Positions 1-10,500 of a stretch of DNA of 64,000 bases are shown here, piece by piece. Below the pieces are notes generated by a model that saw only the letters and a program-made list of their open reading frames with translations, searched no databases and was not told the DNA's origin. The stretch is taken from assembly GCA_977006965.1 (NCBI GenBank), contig OZ345367.1, forward strand, positions 248,001 through 312,000, in the 5' to 3' direction. The position numbers and the translations under genes were made by a program. The stretch's first letter is position 1; every line of letters starts with the position of its first letter. Origin of the DNA: Phymatolithon calcareum. Lineage: Eukaryota > Rhodophyta > Florideophyceae > Hapalidiales.

Positions 1-1579
1 TGGCATTCTGGAAAACATGGGGTGGATGTCAATTCATCCAGTGCGAATGTGATAGATAGTGGACTTGCTTTAATGACCTCTTCATAATTGATAGATAAAA
101 CTATTTGTTGTATTTATGAGCTTGCTTTTGGTTGTGCTACTACAGGAGAGGAACTTCTGCGTATACCATGGGAAGGAATTTTTAAATCAGTTCACGTCTG
201 GACTAGTACACGTCATATCGAATTGGTACCGTCTTCGAAGAAAGCTTGCTTATTTGTAAAAGCTGCTCAGATATCCAGCTTTGGCGCCAGAACTGTCGTC
301 CACTGCTTGACCGATTATATTTTTCTTTCTTCTGAACAAAGAGAGGTTTTTAAAGTTAAAAATGCTTCAAAATGGGATGTCGATGTAACGTAGATTATTG
401 CATAAGATTGCCAGCTACCCAACTGGAGGTTAAATAACGACTTGCTTCCTACTCATATTTCTTATATCTCTTATCTCTTGGACTCTAATCATTCCGGTTC
501 TTAGTCTCGGCAGATCCGATGGAGGATCGGCTTCTTGTTTTAGACTTTGGCACCACGGTTTCGAATTCCTCATCGGGCTCGTGGGCTGGCCCTTTGCGAA
601 GATGCTCAGCTTCCTTGACATCCAGCCGTTATATTTAGAGCCTCAGCCTTGAAAAGAATAAAAGTGTAGTAGTTTGCCTCGACTTCACAAGCAAAATGGG
701 ACGTCTTGCGCTTAGTGAATATATTGTTTCTCCGCATTTTGTGGTTCCAATCATGCTATTGCTCTATATCACAAGCTTGTCCCGTACTTTCGCGGTGGAT
801 AATATTTCTTCATTCTACAGGGGCTACGTTTGAGCTTCCAGTGTTGTCGAATTTGATTGCAACACCAGGCTGACACGCGCTTTGTGGGGGTACTGCGAAA
901 AGAGATGAGTATCGTTAAGTTTGGGAAGCTTGAGAGTTTCCAGTATCTCTCCAGTCTATTAGCGATAATTAGTGCGGCCGGAAGAACCGAATATGGAGTG
1001 AATACGACGCCAATGACGGAACCATCGTCTTCTCATCTTCTAGTATTGTGCAACACAAGCAACGCATGAGGAAACATTATGGATACGTATCAAGTTTGTG
1101 CAAAGTATTGGGCTTGGTTCTAGATGGAACACTGGGTTACGCAGAAAACTTTATTAAACCTCTGTTGTGGTTATCGAATGCAGTTTCAATGAAGTCTTTG
1201 TTCCAAATACCCCTAAAGAATTAGCCAGTCCTTGTAGACTTTCTATGAGAGGGACTCCCCTGCTCGATGCGCGACAATTTGAATATTCTCGGAAATCCAC
1301 TTTCCAGAACGCATTTCCCAGTACTACTATGACAAAAATGTTCAGAACAGCACATATCTGGTTCCAAATACATTCCCCTTCCCGCCAAGGTCGTCAATGT
1401 ATTGTGGCGAGCTAAACTTCTTGACACGGAGACAGAATCCATGACAGCCAAGACCGAATCAACTTCGCTGCACAGTATGAGTTACATCGCAGATCGAATG
1501 GAAATGATCGGCGTCAAACTTCTAAGCGATACGTTAACGTATAAAATGAAAAAATATTATCGCGACAATTCGCTTTCCT
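1..1579. other. gene-poor left edge
   Basis: I recognise no gene here. Short open frames on both strands lack ATG starts or any family motif. Bases ~411-450 weakly resemble bases ~4791-4830 (shared core around 'ggaggttaaa' followed by 'cttgcttcc'), probably an old dispersed repeat. Confidence 0.5.
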
Positions 1580-2579
1580 TCACTTATCATCTCCGTACAA
1601 CTGTCGAACGATTTTCGAAAATGGTTCCCCCTGGCTCTCCATAATCTCCACCCAAAGCGGCTTCGGAAGCTGCAGACAATGACTCGTCGCAAACTTCTCA
1701 CTCGCCGACACACAGAACCACTCACCCGTGTCGACCTCCGCCTCCAATTTTCCCGGCGGCCATCGCACACATCCCGCAAACAACCTCAGCTCTGCGCCCG
1801 GCGGCGGCACAGCGACAGTGCGACCGGCCAGGGTGGTGTCGACAGGCCCCACAAAAACGCCTGGCAGTGGTTCGAGCGCTGCGCTGTCATCGGCTGCGAC
1901 TTTCCCATCGCCGTGAAGGATCAACAGCGCGCTTCCTTCGTATGCATCAGGACCACCCAGATATACAGCGTGAGGCCCAAGTGCCTCTCGGACGATATAC
2001 GGTAGATTTAGAACTCCGGCCACGGTGAGGTTCGATAGCGTTCCGCGGAGGGGACGATTCAACACTAGACCGACAGCGCCGCGCGATGGGGAGTACGATA
2101 TTAGGAATACGACGCTTTGCGTCAGGTATGGCGCCTCGCGACGGAACAAGGCGGGATGTGAGGCCAGATAGCAACCCGTTTCTGGTACGGATATCTGGTC
2201 AGAAGTCGTTCGAAACGTGAAAAACACAGAGTCGCGTAAGATGCAACGCATGAGGAGGGTCAGATGAATTGTTGTGGGACTGGAGAACGAACGTCGCGAC
2301 GGAACGTACCGGATGCGCCCAATGTCCCGGGCGATACGCTGTCTGTTTCTGTGCCTCGAAAGCAGCCTCTGAGCCTACGCGCAGCTTTGCTCGCACCTCT
2401 CGCCAGTCTGGCATTGGGCGCGGGGTTTCACTGCCGTCTGCGCCATCCGCAGCGGTCATTTGGGGGCGACTAAACGACGGCCGCCGCCGCCGGAACGGGA
2501 TGGCGGGCTGGACATTGGGAAGATGAGTGCGTTTTGTGTTGCTCAATGTGAGTACGGTCGGAACAAAGGTTGGTTGCAT
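1580..2579 (-). CDS. AlgH/DUF179 (UPF0301) family protein, two exons
   Basis: The CDS is exon 1 2310..2579 (90 codons) plus exon 2 1580..2194, giving 294 residues. Exon 1 carries the conserved N-terminal block with DWREVRAKL and ends at GHWAHP. Exon 2 begins ISVPETGCYLA and continues through LTQSVVFLISY, GAVGLVLNRPL, VYLGGP and the RLFAGCVRWPPGKLEAE block, all hallmarks of the AlgH fold. The splice restores WAHP-ISVPETGC, which is how I remember plant AlgH homologues reading across this point. The first ~55 residues are rich in Arg, Ser, Pro and Thr with few acidic residues, as in a plastid transit peptide; ATG at 2579 is therefore preferred over the internal Met41 or Met56. An unspliced frame starting at the ATG at 2251 would lose the DWRE block. 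The biochemical role of the family is not settled. The downstream neighbour is the APH-like kinase on the same strand. Confidence 0.85.
2195..2309 (-). other. spliceosomal intron of the AlgH gene (115 nt)
   Basis: On the minus strand the donor is CCG|GTACGT and the acceptor is ctgaccag|ATATCC. A branch-like CTGAC sits just before the acceptor. Removing it joins two frames exactly at a conserved protein block in phase 0. Confidence 0.85.
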
Positions 2580-3016
2580 TCTCCTTCGATTTATCCGCTA
2601 CAGGTGGGGAGCATGAGTGGGACCGGGACATGCAATGCATCTCTACAGTACGGAATCAGATTGAGCTCCGAGAAATAGACAGACTGTCCAGATATGCATC
2701 CTTGGTTTTGACGGTTGGCAGACAGGCCAATTACTGTAAATGCATGCATGACTGTATATCCGTGCTTGAATCGCCGATTATTTGACCCATTTTGGGACAC
2801 CACGAGCCCTACAATATGATACATCCAAGGCCACATCTTTCAAGTACAGTACTCAGGACTCTGGTACTGCACTCTCGTAGCACATTCGCAACCGGTACGA
2901 TTCGCGCTGTGATGCGCAGAAGCACACGGTCCAAACTACCACTGAAGAAACAATCATGTGGTTGGTTATCAGGTCACAGATGTGAAAGCTCTAAGTGCAG
3001 TCTTGAGGGGTGGCTT
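2580..3016. other. intergenic, AlgH promoter side
   Basis: This holds the upstream region of the AlgH gene and the 3' region of the kinase gene. No RNA gene, repeat or convincing frame is seen. Confidence 0.5.
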
Positions 3017-4408
3017 TTAAGAGATGAAACTGATTAGAGACGGCTGAAGATCGCTTTCGAAGAATTCTTTTCTTGAAGCGTCCCCATTCACATAAAAGAA
3101 AAACATGTTGATTGCACCGAATACATAGGTGAGCTTATCGACTTGCGCGAGAAGCTCGCGTAGCCTGTCCTCCGTTTCGCGGCGATCCCATCGCCTTAAG
3201 TACTCGGAGCTGATATCTTTCAAAGAGCCACCATGTGCAGAGCAAAGGTTAACGGCGTCGAGAAACGGGTGGCTAATCATGATGCACCCAAAATCGTAAA
3301 ACATGTATCGACCACGCGCATTTTTCACGCACACGTTGTCGGACAGCAGGTCTCCATGCACCAGTGCTAGAGGTATGTCGTACTCTTCAATATTCTTCCA
3401 CAGATCACCGATCAATCCGGTGAGCTTCTTCTTGCGCTCCTCGGGTGTAAGCCTCGGAAGCCCCTTTCTTTCGTCTCCCACGCACTGCGCTTCATGCCAG
3501 AAGGAGCAATCCGTCATTTCCACGATCTTGCGCGAAAGCCATTTCTCATCTGCTTTTGGAATGCCCTCCCTGATTAATTGCGCCGTTTTCCGCACCGAGC
3601 GCATCTGAATATCCCCCCATTGTTCTAGAACGTCGTTCATCACTGCCAGGTTTCTTTCCCTCTCTTCCGATGTGCCGCAGTCGAGCATGTGACATAAATG
3701 TGACCTCATGTCCTCGCCGTACTTCCGCATCAGCACCCAATTGCGCACTGGATCTACGCTGACCACACCCTCAAAGTCGCTTTCCATCGTCACGCCAACA
3801 GCATGCGTCGCGGCAGCTTCATCCGTTAACCAAGTGGACGAAGAGGCCTTGAAAAAGAACTTTTTGCCACAAGTTGTGGAAACTTCAAGAACACACGAAG
3901 AGACAGATACGCGTTTCTGAAACACAGATGATACCTCAAATTCTTTCAAGTGCGATTCAATCCAATCACGTGCTTGGCAGTACCAGCCCGCGCGCTCAAA
4001 GATCCGCAGTTCGCGCTCGTCTCCTCGAAATCCGTTAGATTTGAAATTTTCCAGATATCGTCCCACTGCATCGGCATCTGAATTCTTGGCCGGAATCCAC
4101 CTTAGGTCAGTCGGAATGCTGGCCGCACTAGTGGCGCCAAGCGCTTCCACGACGTGCATTGCATCATTTCCAGTTTCAAGTGACTTACTTGAATCCTCTT
4201 TCTTTGGGTAAACGGTCCGCAGAAAAGCAAGATCGAAACCAAGTTGGAGTTTGCTCTTGATGACGGCGCAAGCATCACCTGTTTCCGGCTTCAGTTTGTC
4301 GATTCCATCAGGAAGACTTGGAAAAAGCTTGTTGCTTGACTGCAAGAGAACTTGTTGATCGTCTGGACTTGTTCCATCGAACTTGACGATCGCAAGAAGG
4401 TGCGGCAT
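3017..4408 (-). CDS. aminoglycoside-phosphotransferase (APH)-like kinase, function unknown
   Basis: 463 residues from the first ATG of the frame at 4408; the frame is open to 4531 but only through a TTG. The C-terminal half is an APH/choline-kinase type kinase. It has the catalytic loop LVHGDLLSDNV with H351, D353 and N358, and the metal-binding Asp372 in FYDFGC. The central part has a block beginning FERAGWYCQARDWIESHL, then a VSSCVLEVST...KKFFFKASS segment that serves as the beta-sheet of the N-lobe. This arrangement is the one I know from bacterial and algal 'phosphotransferase' proteins of unknown substrate rather than from true antibiotic kinases. The first ~130 residues are of unknown fold. 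No intron is needed and no signal peptide is visible. Substrate cannot be inferred. A bacterial origin by transfer is possible but unproven. Confidence 0.8.
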   Translation of the reverse strand: MPHLLAIVKFDGTSPDDQQVLLQSSNKLFPSLPDGIDKLKPETGDACAVIKSKLQLGFDLAFLRTVYPKKEDSSKSLETGNDAMHVVEALGATSAASIPTDLRWIPAKNSDADAVGRYLENFKSNGFRGDERELRIFERAGWYCQARDWIESHLKEFEVSSVFQKRVSVSSCVLEVSTTCGKKFFFKASSSTWLTDEAAATHAVGVTMESDFEGVVSVDPVRNWVLMRKYGEDMRSHLCHMLDCGTSEERERNLAVMNDVLEQWGDIQMRSVRKTAQLIREGIPKADEKWLSRKIVEMTDCSFWHEAQCVGDERKGLPRLTPEERKKKLTGLIGDLWKNIEEYDIPLALVHGDLLSDNVCVKNARGRYMFYDFGCIMISHPFLDAVNLCSAHGGSLKDISSEYLRRWDRRETEDRLRELLAQVDKLTYVFGAINMFFFYVNGDASRKEFFESDLQPSLISFIS

Positions 4409-6185
4409 ATTGCTGACTTTCGAGTTCCGCGAGTCTTGAACGATGCTCGAGCATTTGTAACCAAGTGTATCATAATTCACCTGAAATTGAACAATTTCAG
4501 CTCTATTGGCCAGACGATCTTTCCAACCCAATCAACCTTCAACTTGTAAAACCCGATGGGTATCATATAAGTACTTATTGTGGGCTCGCTCGCTCGCGCA
4601 GTACCATAACTTTAGTTTCAAATTTAATTAATTTTATTTAATTTTAGCCAGGTCTAGAGGTACTTCTCACACTGAGTGTCTGCAAATATATTCTATGCCG
4701 TTTACGATTTACGACAACCTCGATTGTGTCAAATTGCCTCTGTGAATAGTCCCAATCTCAAATATTGCAATTTATTCTAAATGTGGCTCGCTACGCAACG
4801 GGAGGTTAAAAGGCACCTTGCTTCCGGCTGTTCTTGCTTTGCTCTCCGTCCTACAAATTAATGAGTATAGTTGAGGATCATATTAATCGCCATTGCGACT
4901 CTCCTTTCTTCTTCTCTTATCGATGTAGGCTTGAGCGTCACTTGCTGCATGGTTAATGTGCCCCATTTCCCCTGTCGCCCAAGTTTGTCTTCCAGAAATG
5001 ACGGATTCCTTGGAATTCTTCCCATGAACCATTGGGCACATAGGTTTCTATGAGAGCTTCATTTTAGGGTAAGGACCCAGTGGGTCTTTGTCGACGCCGA
5101 GGAGTGGATTCTTCTTGAATATCCTTCTTCGTCTTTTTTCCATTCTAGCTGGAGAGTCTTTTTGGACGGTGTTTTTCAATCTACTGATCCATATGCCAAT
5201 CCTTTATCATTTGCTGCTCGCTCTCGACTTCTACGTCTTTGCCAAATTCCTTTTCGATCTCATGACTGTACTAATCAGAGGATATGAAGCTTCGCACTTC
5301 GCCATTCCATTTCGATCATGTACGCTATCATGCTCTGTAGTTTTATTGTGCAGAAATGACAACAGTCGCACGCTGCAACCAATTTATGGCATAATAATGG
5401 CATTTGAGATCCTGTACGCCCCGTTCGACGAGGTACGGACACGACGAAGCTTTTTTTAAAAACTCTGGGGCACTGGACTGCTGACTGTTTGAAGGATGTT
5501 GTTTTTCAACTCATTACGGAAATTTTTTTTCCTCCAGAGATCCAAAAGAAGTCCAAGGAGCGTACGCTTTTCGGCTCCTATTCTGGCAATGAAAAGTCGA
5601 GGCGGACAGCAAGGAAAGGCAGAAACATACAAAGGTCGACAGAGGCCATTGGAAGAGGGAGCGATTCGACAGACTCTTGTGTACTGAATAGATGCGCGAT
5701 AAAGAGGCCGCAAATAAACGTAGATCTCACTTTAGTACAAGCCCCAATGTGCTTCCCCAAAGTTTACTTTTGGAGGCAAACGTAAACTTCATTTGCCATT
5801 GGAAATCTGGCGCCAGCGCCAGATTTAGATTGCTAGGGTAAAAAAAAACCGTGAAAAGAGCTGATGATCCCACAAAACGCCACACATATTCATTTCGTGT
5901 ATGCTTACGAAACACGCTTCGTGATATCAAACAAACGTGACACAACTTTGCGATGTAGTTCCTTGCTCTGTCGATAAATTGTTTTTACTTTGCATTTAAA
6001 AATGCGAAATCTAGACTTGTGAGCACGGCGAAATATTTTTCAAAATTAATTAATACAGTATTGTCCTGTCTTTCACGGTCTACACGCTGGACGGCAGCAA
6101 CTGAAGAAGCTTTTCCCGTATATTCGTAAGACTGGGACGCACTGAAGTTTATTTGAAAATAAACTTCAATCGAAAAAATGTAGTG
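4409..6185. other. AT-rich intergenic region
   Basis: Upstream region of the kinase gene, then AT-rich DNA with only chance frames. The 123-codon frame at 5088..5459 starts with TTG and shows no family motif. A TA-rich stretch near 4560-4570 could be the kinase promoter. Confidence 0.45.
6144..6167. repeat. short hairpin palindrome
   Basis: Arms gaagtttatt and aataaacttc surround a 4-base loop, immediately upstream of the Sel1 relic. Confidence 0.7.
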
Positions 6186-6490
6186 CACTATATTCTTGCG
6201 GTGGAGTTGTACACATGCGCCATTGATGAAGGCGGATACGTAAATGCAATGTACAACCTATCAGTGATGTCGGAAACTGGCGGGGAAGGCGTACAGGCAA
6301 ATCGTCCGCAGGTAGTGCAACAGTATTCTCGTGCGGTGGAAGAGGGCGGTGTTGTCCTTGCAATGGTAAAGCTGGCAAACGTGCTGCAGGAAGGTAGTGA
6401 TGATGTATTGATTGACGTTCATCGAGCAGCGAAGCTGTACACGGACGGCGTGGAAAGGGGTACATGCGAATGCCATGGTCAATTTGGGCT
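6186..6490 (+). pseudogene. Sel1-repeat protein fragment
   Basis: About two and a half Sel1-like (TPR-related) repeats are readable in one frame. The units begin AVELYTCAIDEGG, VVQQYSRAVEEGG and AAKLYTDGVERG, each followed by a variant of NAMYNL or LAMVKLANVL. The third repeat is broken: after DGVERG the expected NANAMVNLG continues one base out of frame. The sequence then runs into LINE DNA at ~6490. The first in-frame ATG is at 6249, inside a repeat, so the true N-terminus is missing. Sel1 arrays usually act as protein-protein scaffolds; this copy looks dead. Confidence 0.7.
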
Positions 6491-7644
6491 TACTGTGGCG
6501 CAGTGGCGGGGAGAAGGGTTCCCTCTCAGTCCAAGCCTCTACAACATCTTCATGGATGAATTCGTCGAGAGAATGAGCCGGGCATCAAAAACCTGGGCTA
6601 AAGTTCCTTCTGTCCTCTTCTCAGACGATGTTCTTCTCTCTGCGAAATCCCCCGCTGGATTGCAAGGACTATTGGATATAACTACCCAATGGGCACAAGA
6701 GCGAGAGATGACGTGGAACACTAAACAAGGGAAAAGCGAAGTCCTCGAATCAGAGGAAACAGTGGGCAAGACATTCAAGCTCGTGAACAAGGTTCTGACA
6801 CACGATCCTGAGGTCACATACCTTGGAGTACCCCTAGACCCCGGAGGAGTCACAGATACGCTAATGATGCAACGATTAAAGAAAGCAAGGACGGCCGTGT
6901 ACGAGTTGCGTACACTGGGAGTTTTCAAGAAAGGGCTAAGTATACAGAAGTGTATTCGGATATACAAGGCGCTAGTACAGCCACGCTGGGAGTACGCAAT
7001 GTACTTAACGCCCTGGACAGAAGACGTACAAAATGCCGTCAAGGAAGTAGAAGCAACATTCTTCAATCAAGTATTCGGGCCACTGGCCCGAGGAAGGACA
7101 GACAGGCTCCGTCTCCTGTGCCGGATCCAGACGGCCCCACATGGACGAGAAATCTTGGCCTTCAAAATGCTGAGAAGGAACAAGGCGAAAGAACGTATGT
7201 ATTTAAATGAAGTGCCCAAAAGCAGAAACAAACATGAATGGCAGTACGCGAGGAAAGATATCGCCGCGATGGAGACCAGAGAGCCGTTTTATGAAGCTGT
7301 AAAGCATATCCAAACAAACCAGTCTTCGCAAACACTTCGATCTAAATTTCTGGCAATGGAAGGAGACCGCCTAGAATCGAAGCGGAAACATGTTCCACAA
7401 GGTGAAGCACAGGCAACTCGCGCTGCAATATGCCTGTGGAAGATTCCCACAGGTGTCAACAACAAGTATGGCCGAAGAATTCGGCACCAGAGCCAGAGAG
7501 CATGTGGAGACCCTTGAACGCACTCTAGCAGGGTACGACCTCGAAGGAGAAAAACGACTGGAAGCAGAAAAGGCGCTAGATGAGCTCTTACAATTTAGCA
7601 AGACACTCATAGAACGCATGGAGAACGAAGAAGGCCTGTATTGA
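6490..7644 (+). mobile_element. 5'-truncated non-LTR retrotransposon (LINE) with reverse transcriptase fragment
   Basis: The frame downstream of the Sel1 repeats reads GFPLSPSLYNIFMDEF, the RT motif that follows the fingers domain. It is followed by the active site VLFSDDVLL (the usual F/Y-A-D-D box with Ser for Ala), YLGVPLD, and a thumb and C-terminal region with ALVQPRWEYAMYL. This is the layout of jockey-like LINE ORF2. Everything upstream of RT motif 3-4 is absent, as expected for 5' truncation on insertion. The main frame stops at 7517, but a frame displaced by one base (7390..7644, ending MENEEGLY) continues a charged helical C-terminus, so a frameshift lies between about 7390 and 7480. 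Not functional. Confidence 0.75.
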
Positions 7645-10079
7645 TTCGCAGAAGGCAAGTCAAAAATCGTGCTAGCCCAAGCACCAACAATCCCGTAAAG
7701 GACTGAGATAGAACTACTTTGAATCCTGAGTTTTCGCGTCCGCCATTCTGGTGGACGTTTCGTGAGCTGCACAAAGGTAGGTAGCATCAGAGGAAGCCTC
7801 GCCCATATCTTCGGAAGTCTGTGGGGCTTTTACATAAACTTGAATTAAAAAAAAGTGACGGGGAGAGATTGTTGGCAGACCTGTCTCGTACGATAAAACC
7901 TATTAGAAGGGCGTATGAGACCATGTTTTGAAGATGCGTTCCTGCTTGCAGCTCCGTAAGTAGGCCAATCGCAGAGAGAAGACCTCGGCCAAGGTATGCC
8001 ATGAAAACATAAGAGACCAGTGCTGCGATACCGATGGCTTCTCGAAGAGTGTTGAGGGTGCTGTGGACAACAAAGGATCCTTTTGACGGACAACTTGCGT
8101 GTGTCACAAGAACTATGCTCTGCCCTCCACTGAAGTTTGATTTGATGTTACTCGCATGGTGTTCATTGCGTTGACAGAGGACGATCAGCATGTCTGGCTC
8201 AGAGGTTCTCTAAAACTTGTAGATGACACGCAAAATGTTCTGACCGGGCTTCCCTCGGCGGCACTGCCTCGGAAAAGTACGGAATAATTTAGAGTGTGGC
8301 ATAAGCACCCTGTACGGATTGCTAAACTGTTGAACAATGAAAATTCGGTAACAAGACTGCTAACTCTTTCGTTTGCGAAATGTGGCACTTTTGGGTGACG
8401 ACGAAAACATAGCACAGACCCTAATATGCACCTCAGTGGTAAAAATGTGTCCTCCTGCTGTACTACGATGTATCACACTGGCCATTGTCGTGCAGTGAAG
8501 CACAAGGATGGGTTCCTAGCGATGGTCCACCTCAACAGTAGAGCCCAACACGGTGGCGGAGCACAGCATGGGAGTTGTATGACATGGTGTGTCGTCGAGA
8601 ACGATTACAGGCGGTGATATTATGTTTGTGTTTGGCCGAAATAAACAAAAGCTCTGGATGTACGTTAAGTTTGACGAAGACGTGAGGTTGACAAGGAAAC
8701 AGAAGGCAATAAGGAACAGAAAAAGTCGAAGTTGCGGCTCCGCAAATAGTGCGGCAGTGGTTGAGAAGAATTCAGTCATTCATCGCCTTAAACGGAAAAC
8801 GTACGGTATTAGAAACACCTACATGAAAGATATGGCTCCGGAGAATATCACGATGGAATCCGACGACAGTGGAAGAAGAGGTCGGATGGCTTGGAACACC
8901 ATAATGATGAATATCAGCGGAGTAGCAAGTTGTTGCGAAGGCGACTGCATACTGTACGGTATTCTGCATTTTCCCCATGAGGTTAGCTTGACTTCGAGGA
9001 TTTAAATGTACTCCATTCTATTCTATCTTTTGCGACATTAATTGCGATTTGTATCCTCGGTTGGGTACGTCGCTGAACTGAAGTGATTCCGGCAGTGGTT
9101 CGTTTGACTCTCCGGAGTATCATAGTACTTGGCGGAACATGCGATGCTAGTCCTGAAATTGAATATGAATGCAAGCGACCCACTAGAGCACTTGTTGGGA
9201 GAGAAATTCGAATCAAGGATATACTGAATAGTCAAACTACGTTAGCTTAGAAAATCGTGCAAAAACGGCCCTGTTACTCTTGCAGAGAGGCGTTGGGAGC
9301 TTTTAAAAAAAATCAACACATATCCCCCATGCGATGTTCATCGTCCACGCGAAGTGTCATATGTGTCCAAGCAATTTTCATCTGAAAATTAGGGGATTTA
9401 CTTGCACGACGATTTGGTTCCAAAATCTACAGTACTGTACGGTCGCGAATACAACGCGAGCGCTTGATATCATCAGAAACATTAGCAGAAGCTCCACCAC
9501 GGACACCAGCCGCTATTTTAGTTACACTTCAACCTCCTGCGCCAAACCGAGCAGAGAGCTCGATTAGCACCTTTTCACAACAACCGACCTGCTCAGATCT
9601 ATCCCTTCCTCTTCCAGCTTGTTCATGGTCCGAGTTTAAATAGACTCCACACCGGCCACACACGAGGAACTGCCCCGGCATCCTTCAGGGGTGCGGCAGC
9701 GGTCGCGCGCGAAGCGTCGACCACAACAGGGCGACAAACAGCGCCGCAACATCTCGTAAGCACTGAGCGCACTCTCACATTCGACCGATATTCCAATCCG
9801 ACGTCCCATTCGAACCAACTAACAAACGCGTTCGGCACGCGCGTCGACAATGAATGAGGATTGCGTTGCTGTCTTGCTAGACGTTTTGAGCGGTGTTGTT
9901 TTTAGGCCATGGGAAGTTAATGCGTTGCGACGTCCTCTTGGTTTTCTTATCAATAGCGTGGTGTTTTACGTAGCTACAGAAAGGAGAGACTTGCGCAAGT
10001 CTGTCCTTGACATTATTATATACTGTTTCTTAGGAACAGTATCAAGTTCGAAGATTATATATTCTGTGAGATTGGAAAA
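7645..10079. other. gene-poor region
   Basis: No recognisable gene. An ATG-led frame around 8620..9005 (reading GGDIMFVFGRNKQKLWMYV) is basic and could be a small gene, but it matches nothing I know. Confidence 0.4.
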
Positions 10080-10500
10080 GTTGATTGCATGAATATAGAG
10101 CCCTGCAGCACGCAGAGAGTCTTCTGGTACTCTTTCGACTCCATTACTCAGCAAATTTGCTAAGCTGCTTACTGCAACTAAATATGCGCCCTCGTTATGG
10201 TACTCACATCCTTTCATCTGACAAATGGACCCCAAGCTCTTCCCTCTACCTTTTTCCGGCGAACGGTTTTGCAGCTAGGGCTAAGACATTAACCCGAGTC
10301 ACACGGATATGAGAAGATTATCGAAGATGCAAGGGCTTAGCGGCTGAAACACATCTCCCTTGCTGTCCCGTGAGTGTTTCTGAGTGCAAAACTCCATATT
10401 CTTGTATCCTTGCATCCACTATATAAGGCGCGTTTCTTGGTACTCATCCTCCGTTACACAGCAAAATTGCCAATTTGAAAAACTCCTCACATAATTGCAC
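10080..10500 (-). pseudogene. degenerate Sel1-repeat gene relic
   Basis: On the minus strand 10100..10230 reads EYHNEGAYLVAVSSLANLL and SNGVERVPEDSLRAAGLYI, a clear Sel1 unit. At ~10420-10470 a second unit reads KLAILLCNGG, then a stop, then VPRNAPYIVDAR. Stops and frame changes separate the units. A ~55-bp stretch just beyond (10043-10095, around 'aagttcgaagattata') recurs in the same orientation at ~10763-10820, so the relic's flank is also duplicated. Confidence 0.55.

Noticed and set aside
2195-2251. AlgH start at the ATG at 2251
   Set aside because: This ATG lies within the inferred intron; starting there loses the conserved DWRE block that splices in precisely from exon 1.
5088-5459. 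Hydrophobic 123-codon frame
   Set aside because: Starts with TTG, lies in AT-rich DNA, has no family motif and no ATG near its start.
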